NCBI GenBank assembly: GCA_948144175.1
Contig: CANXME010002057.1
Coordinates: 395,501-459,500 of the forward strand
DNA: 64,000 bases
Direction of reading: 5' to 3'
DNA from: Closterium sp. NIES-65
Taxonomy: Eukaryota > Streptophyta > Zygnematophyceae > Desmidiales > Closteriaceae
Part shown: in pieces, positions 55,218 through 64,000 of the stretch
Layout of the letters: every line of letters starts with the position of its first letter
Position numbering within the stretch: position 1 is the stretch's first letter
Position numbers and translations under genes: made by a program
Notes under the pieces: model-generated
What the model was told of the DNA's origin: nothing
Databases searched by the model: none
Seen by the model: only the letters and a program-made list of their open reading frames with translations

Positions 55218-58051
55218 TTAAAACGCGGGGACCGGAGCGGCAGCGGCAGGAGGGGGGGCAGCAAAGGCATCAGGCACAGCGACTGGGAGGGCGAGCTTGT
55301 GCGGCTTGGCGAGGAAGTCAGTGAACTCCTGGAAGGGCGTCTTGGTGAACTTGGTGGCGTGCCAGAGGTCGGGCGTGAGGAAGGCGTATGTGTTGAGCAG
55401 ACAGGCGAATGTGGCCTGCAGGAGAAAGAGGTGGGGGAGGGGGGAGGGGGCGGGGGGGGAAGGGGATAAAGGTGGGGATGGGAGGGGAGGACAGAGCATT
55501 AGTAACAGGAACAACATGCCAAGGGTGTGAACTCCTGGGAGGGCGAGCTTGTGCGGCTTGGCGAGGAAGTCAGTGAACTCCTGGAAGGGCGTCTTGGTGA
55601 ACTTGGTGGCGTGCCAGAGGTCGGGCGTGAGGAAGGCGTATGTGTTGAGCAGACAGGCGAACGTGGCCTGTTGGGGTGGTGAAAGAGAGGGAAGGCAAGG
55701 GGAATGGAAGGTAAGGAAAGGGACAACAAGGCTTTGTGGTGTGCCAGAGGTCCGGCCTGAAGTTTAGCGTATGTGTTGAGCACAGGTGGCCTGTTGAAGA
55801 GACGGAGAGGCTAGTGATGCATGGGCAACTTGGTAGCATGCTACTTGTTGGTTGTGAGGAAGGTGTATGGGGAGGTGCAACGGGGCAAGAGAGGAGATGG
55901 GAAGGGTGGGAAGGCGGGAGGTTGGGGACAGATGAAGAAGAAATGGGTTGTAATTACAAGACCAGAGGTGATTAAGTGGGAGAACCCACAGTCTTGCACC
56001 CACCACGCTGCACAGACCCCCACTCCCTCGCATTGTGCTGCACCCACCCCCTTGCACTCCCCTGCACCCATCTCCCTCAACTGTACCCATCCCCCTGCAC
56101 CCATCCCCCTGCACTTTTCACGGAGCTGCAGGGACCGCATTGCAGCAAGCCCGTGCAGCAGTAACTAATCTAACGGCCCCAGCGCACTCAAAAGCTAATG
56201 AACGACTCGTAATGTAAGCGCTTTTTTCTCCCGGGCTATCTGGGACGAATCGGACGGCCCCTGGCTCTTCAGAAGTAGTCTGACGGCCCCTGACTCTTTG
56301 AAAGTAATCTGACGGCCCCAGGCTCTCTGGGACTAATCTGACGGCCACTAGCTCTCAACGAGTACTGACGCCCCCTTTGTATATCTGAGACTAATCGAAC
56401 GGCTCCAGATTCTCTGGGACTAATCTGACGGCCCCTAGCTCTTTGAGACTAATCTGATGGCCCTGGCTCTCTGAGAATAATCGGACGGCCCCAGGCGCTC
56501 TGGATTAACCTGATGGCCCCTGGCTTCCTGGAATTCCTGCACGCTCCCTGCACCATCCCCACTTCAATAAGTGTCAGGCACTAGGAGCACCGGATCACCA
56601 GCAGCAGTTCCTCCACACGCGCGAGGAATTGGGAGGGACAGAAACACCACCACAGCACCACAGAAACACCACACTCTCCAAACCACGACGCCACACTCAT
56701 CACTAGTAACACCACCACAGCGCCACACGAACTGTTGTCTCAACTCAAAAGTCGGCCAAACCACGACGCCTCATTAATCACTACGGCCTCGCATTCCCCA
56801 CACCTTGCATCTCCGCAATACGCGACATGTACTGGGCGTCTGCACCTGCTTCTGCCACGACTGCCACGTCTATCACACCGTTATCTCTCGTCCCTTAGTC
56901 GCCACACCTAGCAAAATACGAGCCCGCTACAGAAGCGAGAAATTGCACTCCACCAGACGGCCCATAGCCAGAAAACCTTCTATCGCTTCTGCCCGGCACC
57001 ACCAGTGTCATCGCCTTTCGATGAAGGCGTCAAGAAAATACTCCCGTCACTTAAGAGGCGCCTCGAAACGCGTCTATAATCTACTTCGGTCACCATCACC
57101 GTCACCGTACGAGAGAACCTGCCTTTGTTTCGCTCAGACAGCCTACTACCGCTGCGAATCGTCACTTCCGCAACTCTCGCTGATACCGACTTCGAAACCC
57201 TGAACCTCGTCCAAGTGACCACCACGCCCAAGACGAAGCTTCCAGAAGACTTCCTCCCCTTTTTTCCTTCCCCTTCCACTGCCCGAGGTCGCCCTGGCAT
57301 TCTGCTATACCGCTGCCAACGATCCCTATAACCCCCGTCCAAGTAAACCTTTCGCTATTCAGACACAGATATTCCCAGTTTATCTCACCTTCACGAAGTT
57401 TCCAAGCGTCTTCGTGGAGCCGCGGGACGAGGTAAAGACGTCCTCGATACCCGCGAACTGCAGCACCTTCTTCGGCACGCGAGCCGCCACAATCCCGGAA
57501 CCGCGAGGCGCGGGGACGAGGCGCACAGTGACCGAGCCGCACTTGCCAGTGACCTTAGTAGGCACCGTGTGGGGCTTGCCGATCTTGTTACCCCAGTACC
57601 CGCGTCGCACGGGGATCACGGAGAGCTTCGCAAGGATGAGCGCGCCGCGAATGGCGGTCGCGACCTCCTTAGCGCACTTCACGCCGAGCCCGATGTGACC
57701 GTTGCAGTCGCCGACGACGACGAACGCCTTAAAACGAGTACGCTGCCCGGCGCGCGTCTGCTTCTGCACGGGCATGATCTTCATGACCTCATCCTTAAGA
57801 GTCGGCAGAAATGCCTCGACTATCTGATGCTCCTTAATCGGCAGCGAAAAGAGGTAAATGTGCTCGATGGACTTAATCTTCCCCTCCTTTACGAGGCGGC
57901 CTAGCTTCGTCACAGGAACCCATGCCTCTTCCTTATCGTCCGAGCGTCTGCGCCCGCGCCCGCGGCCCCTGTCCCCGCGGCCCCTGTCGCCGCGCCCGCC
58001 GCGGTCACCGCGGTCGCCGAATCCGCGCCCGAATCCGCCCCTGTCTGCCAT
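55218..58051 (-). CDS. RPS2: 40S ribosomal protein S2 (uS5)
   Basis: Core protein of the small cytosolic ribosomal subunit near the decoding site and mRNA entry. Exon 1 is 58051-57389 (221 codons, [12 protein letters not shown]..., an RG-rich N-terminus, then the S5 domain with [31 protein letters not shown]). The terminal exon is 55415-55218, encoding [32 protein letters not shown] and an Ala/Pro tail, after a TGCAG acceptor. The donor is AAG|GTGAGA and the join is in phase 0, giving 286 aa, the usual length. I chose the Met before ADRGGFG rather than the upstream in-frame Met because it gives the conserved N-terminus. The 1973-bp intron holds extra copies of the last exon and a degenerate tandem array. 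Confidence 0.93.
55530..55860 (-). repeat. Array of RPS2 terminal-exon ghosts
   Basis: Copy 2 (about 55533-55667) keeps the acceptor (CCAACAG|GCCACG) and most of the exon. Copy 3 (about 55738-55795) is shorter and more diverged. Copy 4 (about 55824-55870) is just recognisable (AACTTGGTAGCATGC...GAGGAAGGTGTATG). Decay increases with distance from the real exon. Confidence 0.88.
56158..56540. repeat. Degenerate tandem repeat, unit about 30-33 bp
   Basis: About eleven units resembling CTCTGGGACTAATCTGACGG followed by CCCCTGG lie in the RPS2 intron. Units vary at many positions. A CCCCCTGCACCCAT repeat precedes it at about 56000-56115. Confidence 0.9.
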
Positions 58052-58667
58052 AACTGTCAAATTCGCCCGAAAGACGGAGCGAGACAAGGGAGAGAAAGTG
58101 AGGAAAGGAACGAGGGAGGGAGGTCGAAAACCCTAAAAGCGAAGAGGGTGAGCGAGAGAGGCTTGGCGGGGAGGAATAGGCGAGGGGAACGCAGAGGGTG
58201 TGCGGAGAGGGGGGAAAAGCGCGGGGAAAGGGTTGAGAGGGGGGGGGGGGGGGGGGAGGGGGATGCTGGGAGAGGCGAATGGGTGCACACTGCAGCTGGG
58301 AGCAGAGAGACTCCTCAGAGGACCGCAAATTGTACATCTTTGTTGCATTTTCGAGTACTTTTTATTCGTAGCGAGCCGAGTCCTTGTTGCGCGTACGACT
58401 TCTGATTTCCAGCAGCAGCCCCGCCACCCAGCCGCACTTAGTTCCCGCAAGCAAGCAATATTAGTTCCCGCAAAGCTATTATATTTGCGACCGTTTCTTG
58501 TTGCCGCGACGCCTTGTCACCACTTGTCGCAGAGGCTTTGGATCGTTGACAGCGTATATAGAGACAAAAAATGTTTTCTTAAACGATTAAGCTACGGTTA
58601 GGCGGTTAGGTCAAGACCGCGAGAGCTTGTTAGGTTGAAGTCCGTCGTCCCAAGGTTAGACTGCGAC
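58052..58667. promoter_or_regulatory. Bidirectional RPS2/RPB3 promoter region
   Basis: 616 bp separate the two divergent start codons. A telo-box AAACCCTAA lies at 58128-58136, 77 bp upstream of the RPS2 ATG, as in many plant ribosomal-protein promoters. A TATATA at 58555-58560 lies about 107 bp upstream of the RPB3 ATG. A long G run (about 58236-58260) lies between them. Confidence 0.7.
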
Positions 58668-60407
58668 ATGGACGACGATCCTATGGCTGGCGACGGCGGG
58701 TCGCTTCAGCGAATGCCGACGATTCACGTTCGCGAGATTCGCGAGCGGTTTATGAAGTTCGAGCTTCGCGATACAGACGTGTCTGTCGCAAACGTGCTTC
58801 GCCGAGTTATGATGGCCGAAGTACCCACCATCGCCATCGATCTTGTCGAAATCGCGAACAACACCTCCGTGCTAAACGACGAATTCATCGCACACAGGCT
58901 AGGCCTCATCCCATTGGTCAGCGACCGTGCGATGTCCATGAAGTTCTCTCGCGACTGCGACGCGTGCGACGGCGACGGCCCGTGCGAGTACTGTGCCGTG
59001 GAGTTCACTCTCAACGTCAAGTGTACGGGAGATGAAACGCTGGACGTTACAACTCATGATTTGATTCCATCATCGAGTGATGACAGTGACGACGCTGTCC
59101 TTCCTGTTGATTGCACGAGACGAATTGAAGGGGAGGACGGCGAGGAGAAGTAAGTAACCAGGTCGAGGCAGGAGTGGATGTAAGTAAGGGGAAGAATGAC
59201 TAAGGGCAAAGGAGGGATTTAGCCTAGCACACTGCTTATTAATTGAGCCACCACCTCCACCCCACCCCCCCCCCTCCCCCACTCCCTCCCTCTCTCCCTC
59301 CTTTTCTGTTGCTCATTGATGTGTGTAAGATTTTCTTCGATTCTATTCCAGGCTGCATTTGCCCAAATTGGCACAACTTCCTTGTGCCGTCAGCCGTTTA
59401 CAGGCACAAGCGTCATGCCATGGCCTTCTGAACGCCCAATGGTCTCCTCTTCTCTCCAACTCCCCCCCACACAATCCCTTGCCCCCCACCCCATTTTCCT
59501 GGAAGTGCCTAATCCCCTCCGCCCTCCCATCTCCTTCCATTCACTCACGAGGAATCGTGATTTTAAAGCCAAGGAATGGCCAGGAGGTCCGCCTGTGTTC
59601 TCTTCCCCCACCCCCACCCCCCTTGCCCCCACAAACCTTTCCGGATCCTCCCTTTTCCTGTCATTACCTCTTCCCCAACCCCACCCCTCCCTTTCCCCTC
59701 CCCCTCAGGGGAATTGTGATTCTAAAGCTGAGGAAAGGCCAGGAGATCCGCCTGCGTGCGATCGCGCGCAAGGGCCTGGGGAAGGATCACGCCAAGTGGT
59801 CGCCGGCGTCGCCAGTGACGTTCATGTACGAGCCAGAGATCACCATCAACCACACGCTCATGGATGGCATGACCCTGGACGAGAGGCGCGAGTGGGTGGA
59901 CTCCTGCCCCACGCAAGTGTTCGGTATCGATGAACATGGACAGGTGAGGTTTTGGTGCGGCATACAGATGTGCTCGGTGCGGCATACACATGTACCTGGT
60001 AGCAACATGTCTTACAAGTCGTTTTGGCAAGAGGTTGTTACAGTCCCCTTTTTCCAGCCTACCAGATGTGTGGAAAGCGTGTCATTGTTTAACTTGGGCC
60101 ATGGCTGTCGTGGCTCTTCCTGTTGGTGATCATGTTTCAGGTTTATGTCGAGAATGCGGAGCTGTATGCGTATGATGATGAGGTAATTGTCAAAGCAGAG
60201 GAGTTGGGCCGACCCGGTCTTGTGGAGATTCGGCCACGTCAGGACAGCTTCATTTTCACGGTTGAGTCGAGCGGAGCTTTATCTGTAGAGAGAATGTTTT
60301 TGGATGCCATAGAGGTTCTTCGGCAAAAGATTGAGGGAGTGAGGCTGTCAGGGGACGGGGATGAGGGTGATGATGATCATTTGGCCACGTTTATGCGCCG
60401 TGGTTAG
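58668..60407 (+). CDS. NRPB3: RNA polymerase II subunit RPB3
   Basis: Alpha-like assembly subunit of Pol II that pairs with RPB11. Exons 58668-59149, 59709-59943 and 60141-60407 join in frame (GTAAGT, GTGAGG donors; CTCAG, TTCAG acceptors) to 327 aa, close to the family length. Exon 1 starts MDDDPMAGDGG and carries the dimerisation core (FELRDTDVSVANVLRRVMMAEVPTIAID) and the zinc-binding loop (CDACDGDGPCEYC). Exon 2 carries GIVILKLRKGQEIRLRAIARKGLGKDHAKWSP. Exon 3 carries the C-terminal helix region (SFIFTVESSGALSVERMFLDAIEVL). The RPB3 assignment rather than RPAC1 (shared by Pol I and III) rests on the RKGLGKDHAKWSP context and the length. Confidence 0.93.
59550..59602 (+). repeat. Ghost of RPB3 exon 2 (5' part)
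   Basis: Repeats 59709-59761 (encoding GIVILKLRKGQEIRL) as GIVILKPRNGQEVRL, about 160 bp upstream in intron 1, with several substitutions. The surrounding intron is CCCCACC-rich. Confidence 0.88.
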
Positions 60408-61395
60408 CTACTAGGCTGTTCTAGCTTCTCATGGGATGCATAATCGTAAGCTTTTATGTATGAGTGTCTATGGTTGCAAAACTGTACCCTATGCCCTACT
60501 CTTCAAAACTATCAGGCGAAAGCTACTGTCATGTTGTTAGTGGGACGTAGAGCACCCCATTTGATCTGTTGAAAGCTCCCCAGAATCCCGGATCTCCAAC
60601 GCCTTCTGCGGTTCGTGGAACGTCGGTCAGCATCCTGGGCACCCCCCAGGTGCACCATTCACCACAAGTATTTCCACGTGTGCTGCCAGCAAGTCAAAAA
60701 GATCCCGTTGAACCTGGGTGACTGGCCCTGACAGGCTGCACTCTGCGAAAGTCTTTCATTCCATCCAATCAGGTCGATCAGGTTTCGCCCCCGTTCAGTG
60801 ATCAACCAGTCCTAACATTGCACCTCAGCACGCAAAGCCGTGGCTGAGTAGGTGTAGGTAGGTGCCTGTTCGGCTCTACCCCTGCTTGTGCGATTTCTTC
60901 TGCAGTTATTATGTCACAGTATTACTGTTAGCATAACTGGTATGTATACTCAAATCCTCCATGGCTTCACTCAGCTCCATTGCTTCGTCGCGTAGTCGCT
61001 CCGTTTCTGAAATCTCCCACTTACGTCTCAGTGAGTCACAGCTCACGACGCAGAGACGTCCGCAAGTGCTTCCTCGTCTTTCGCCTCTTTGCCGGCCACT
61101 TCTTACACTGCTGTTCCTCGAACCCCTTTGAGAGACTTCTGGAAACGGTTGTTATTTACGGCAATACATTGTTGTTTCCTCATTCGCACCTGAGCAACTT
61201 CGACAAAACGCTACGCCGCTCGCATTGCAAATCTTAGATTATCGCCTGTTTGGGACAGACGAAGTTGAAGTGGAACGAAGTCCGCGCTTGAGTTATTACA
61301 AACCGTGACCAGCCGGCAGAAGCAGAAGCAAGCTAGGCAGCAGTCTGAATTTTTTGCTTTAAAGGCTAGCGACCAGCACAGCAGGCGCATTCACC
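60408..61395. other. RPB3 3' flank and carrier-gene upstream region
   Basis: No gene or repeat recognised in nearly 1 kb. It should include the RPB3 3' UTR and the promoter of the carrier gene. Confidence 0.5.
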
Positions 61396-64000
61396 ATGGT
61401 TCACGAGACGCGGCCCGAGCTGCACCACCCGCCGGCGCCGCACCACGAGAACGCGGCGTGGAAGGGTTTCGTGGAGGGCGGCGTCGCGTCCATGGTCGCC
61501 GGCGTCGCCACGCATCCGCTGGACCTCCTTAAAGTTCGCATGCAGGTGCGTCGCACTCATGCAAGGTCCATCGCTCCAGCATGGAGGTCGGTCGTACCCA
61601 TGGTTGCATATCAGCGATTGCATGCCCTACCTCCCTCCTCCCTCCTCCCTCCTCCCTCCTCCCTCCTCCCTCCTCCCTCCTCCCTGCTTCGCATCCAACC
61701 CTAAGATCTTCCATTCCCCCACTCGTTAATGCCTTTCTTTCAGCTTTTAGGCGAAGGTTCTGCAAAAGCGGCGGCGGGGGCAACGGGGGCGCCGGGCGGG
61801 GCGCTGCGGGTGGCGGCGGAGGTGGTGCGGGAGAACGGCGTCAAGGGGCTCTTCACCGGCGTCTCTGCGACCATGATGCGACAGGTGGGCAGGCCGGCTT
61901 GAAAGAGGTTGGAAAATCACCAGATAAAGAATGGGGATGTAACGTTGTGCTCCACGCCGCTGACCATATTCGCGCGTCCCTCTTCAGATTCTGTACAGCG
62001 CGACGCGCATGGGGATCTACGACGTCTCAAAGCAGAAGATGAAAGAATAGCCGCACATAGATGTCTCGCGGGCTGTAATCCGTCCTTATCTCGCCCTCTC
62101 TCCGCTCTCCTCGGATCCCCTGCCTCCCCCTCCCCCCCTCCCCCTGGCTCTTCAGATTCTCTACAGCGCGACGCGCATGGGGATCTACGACATTTTGAAG
62201 CACAAGATGGAGGAGCAGCCGCACATGGCGCCGGGCGGGCTGCCCATGTACAAAAAGGTCGGCGCGGGGCTCGTGTCGGGCGCCATTGGCGCGGCTGTTG
62301 GCAACCCCGCTGACATGGCCATGGTTCGCATGCAGGTGCGTGGGTGAAGAGGGGTTAGGAAAGGTGCATGACGATACATGGCGCCGGGTGGGCTGCCCAT
62401 GTACAAGAAGGCCGGCGCGGGGCTCGTGTCGGGCGCCATTGGCGCGGCCGTGGGGAACCCTGCTGACATGGCCATGGTCCGCATGCAGGTGCGCGCGTGT
62501 GTGCTGACGTGGCCCTTGTCTTGGGGAAATGATCTTTGTCGTAAGCCTAGGAGGCTCCATCCGCACATGCCACTCACCTGCCCCAAGTTACATCATGGCT
62601 CTGCACCACGTCATGTTTCCTCATCTCCCCTCCATTCTCTCCTTACGAGACGATACAAAAGTCATTCAAGTGGCACCTTCCTCGCCTGCCCCTCAACGGC
62701 CCATATGCAATCAGATGGGCGATTGCCGCTAGCATAGCAGCGCAACTACAGCAACGCAGTGGACGCCAAGCCATCTTCCCCTCCTCCCTCCCTCCTCCAC
62801 TCCCTCCCCTTGCCCCTTGCTTTCCTCCCTCCGCTCTCTGCTCCCTCGTCTTCCCCCAGTCGGACGGGCGAGTACCCCTGGAGCAGAGGGCGCGCAGGAC
62901 GTCATTGCGCGCATCCGCCGAGAGCTGCAGGAGTGTCACAATCCCACGATGCTTCCTCTTCCCTCTTCCTCTCTCTTCCGTTCTACCTCCAGGCGGACGG
63001 CCGACTGCCATTAGAGCAGAGGCGCAACTACAAGGGAGCGCTGGACGCCATTGCGCGCATCCGCCGGGAGGAGGGCGCTGCAGCGCTGTGGCGGGGGTGT
63101 GGACCCACCGTGTACCGCGCCATGGCTGTCACTGCTGGCCAGGTGCGTTGACTCCCGTTGACTCTTGTCTCTTGTTCACTCAAGGGCTCCATTTCGCACC
63201 TGCTCCGTCTTCCTTCACTCTTGTTTCTCGAGTCCAAAGTCACACTCTCCCTCCTTTCCACCCTCATCAGCTTGCAACGTACGATCAAGCCAAGGAGAGC
63301 CTTATCGTGGGCGGTTACATGAAAGAGGGCCTTGGTGCACACACAGTGGCAGCATTCACAGCAGCCATCTTTACATCTCCTCCCTCTGCCCCTCCCCTCC
63401 GTCTCTCCAGCTTGCAACGTACGATCAAGCCAAGGAGAGCCTGATAGCGGGAGGCTACATGAAAGAGGGCCTGGGCGCGCACACAGTTGCGGCATTCACA
63501 GCCGCCATCTTCGCTTCCCTCGCCTCAAACCCCTTTGACGTGGTGAAGACGCGCCTCATGAACATGCGCAAGCCAGAGGGAGGCGGGCCGGCACCTTACT
63601 CAAGCCCGCTTGACTGCGCCATGAAGACAATCAAACTCGAGGGGCCGCTTGCACTGTATAAGGTGGGTTGTTGTGCGGCTGTTGTGTGGCTGGTGCATCA
63701 CTCGCCTCAAACCACTTTGACGTGGTGCAGACGCGCCTCATGAACATGCGCAAGCCAGAGGGAGGCGAGCCGGCACCCTACTCGAGCCATCTGGATTGCG
63801 CCATGAAGACAATCAAGCTGGAAGGGCCGCTCGCATTGTATAAGGTGGGTTCCTGATGCAAGGTGTGTGGGTGGTGCAAAGCTCGCCTCAAGAGCCCCTT
63901 TGACGTGGTGAGGACTCGCCTCGTGAACATGAGCAAGCCAGAGGGAGGCGGGCCGGCACTCGAGCCCCGTGGATTGCGCCATGAAGACTAATAAATAAAA
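61396..64000 (+). CDS. Mitochondrial dicarboxylate carrier (DIC/UCP type), 3' end outside window
   Basis: Inner-membrane solute carrier of the MCF/SLC25 family, most like plant DIC1-3 (malate/oxaloacetate/phosphate exchange). Best exon set: 61396-61545, 61744-61884, 62156-62335, 62993-63142, 63411-63662, all phase 0, giving 291 residues before the window ends; plant DICs are about 310. The three Px[DE]xx[KR]-type signatures are PLDLLKVRMQ, PADMAMVRMQ (Met at the fifth place, as in plant DICs) and PFDVVKTRLM. The start is the first ATG, giving MVHETRPELHHPP then GFVEGGVASMVAGVATHPLD. The last short exon is not seen. Four ghost sets lie in the introns. DIC versus UCP cannot be fixed from sequence alone. 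Confidence 0.88.
61988..62050 (+). repeat. Ghost of carrier exon 3 (5' part) with stop
   Basis: After a CTTCAG acceptor it encodes ILYSATRMGIYDVSKQKMKE then TAG. The real exon starts at 62156 with ILYSATRMGIYDILKHKMEE. Use of this copy would truncate the protein. Confidence 0.9.
62378..62488 (+). repeat. Ghost of carrier exon 3 (3' part)
   Basis: Near-identical to 62224-62335 (encoding GLPMYKKAGAGLVSGAIGA through MVRMQ), with its own GTGCGC donor. Confidence 0.92.
62715..62935 (+). repeat. Two ghosts of carrier exon 4
   Basis: 62715-62770 (DGRLPL, then TAG, QRNYSNAVDA) and 62860-62935 (DGRVPLEQRA, then frameshifted) both resemble the start of the real exon 4 at 62993-63142. Each follows a CAG acceptor. 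Confidence 0.88.
63271..63374 (+). repeat. Ghost of carrier exon 5 (5' part)
   Basis: Encodes LATYDQAKESLIVGGYMKEG through AAIF, nearly as the real exon at 63411, and starts after a CATCAG acceptor. It ends abruptly in pyrimidine-rich sequence. Confidence 0.92.
63690..63990 (+). repeat. Two ghosts of carrier exon 5 (3' part)
   Basis: 63690-63844 repeats 63514-63662 (encoding DVVQTRLMNMRKPEGGEPAPY through LALYK) with its own GTGGGT donor. 63880-63990 is a more decayed copy (DVVRTRLVNMSKPEGG) with a short deletion. The array may continue past the window. Confidence 0.9.

Noticed and set aside
55218..55517. Separate small gene at the RPS2 terminal exon
   Set aside because: The sequence matches the known C-terminus of RPS2 and joins the RPS2 first exon in phase.

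Overview
The window looks like nuclear DNA of a green-lineage (Viridiplantae) eukaryote. It has a Dof-type transcription factor, an OSBP-related protein with plant-type layout, a plant-type mitochondrial dicarboxylate carrier, genes split by GT-AG introns, a telo-box upstream of a ribosomal-protein gene, and plant-type Ty3 chromovirus and Ty1/copia retrotransposons primed by initiator tRNA-Met. Very long G/C homopolymers, pyrimidine-rich introns and copia proteins unlike the usual land-plant ones suggest a streptophyte alga. A Closterium-like zygnematophyte is my guess and I cannot prove it.

Layout. 1081-8599 (minus): an 11-exon ORP lipid-transfer gene of about 1095 aa. 10072-16828 (minus): a 9-exon gene for a secreted protein of about 767 aa that I do not recognise. 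17044-17533: a PIF/Harbinger-like MITE flanked by TTA, followed by a foldback hairpin. 18532-50926 (minus): one Ty3 chromovirus of about 5.4 kb when intact, expanded to 32.4 kb by nested insertions. Copia A lies in its RNase H (TSD TGTCC). Copia B lies in the RNase H of A (TSD GTAGG). Copia C lies in the 3' LTR of A (TSD GTACC). Copia D lies between gag and protease (TSD ACTCC). A 292-bp TA-flanked MITE lies in the reverse transcriptase. 51281-53152 (minus): a Dof transcription factor. 55218-58051 (minus): 40S ribosomal protein uS5/RPS2, head to head with 58668-60407 (plus): RNA polymerase II subunit RPB3. 61396-end (plus): the mitochondrial carrier, which runs off the window.

The most striking observation is that all five intron-containing host genes carry extra, partly decayed copies of their own exons in the adjacent introns, often with the splice-site sequence (called 'exon ghosts' here). 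Every ghost array lies beside its source exon, with two to five copies at different stages of decay. In one case a near-perfect 41-bp minisatellite has grown inside a ghost, and a perfect 20-bp palindrome sits at another ghost breakpoint. Joining the real exons keeps frame from start to stop in four genes, and to the window edge in the carrier.

The copia elements form one family with short (about 132 bp) LTRs, a long GC-rich repeat-filled leader that begins with a hairpin right after the primer-binding site, an unusual gag Cys/His motif, and a recurring LREW peptide module in two polyprotein linkers.
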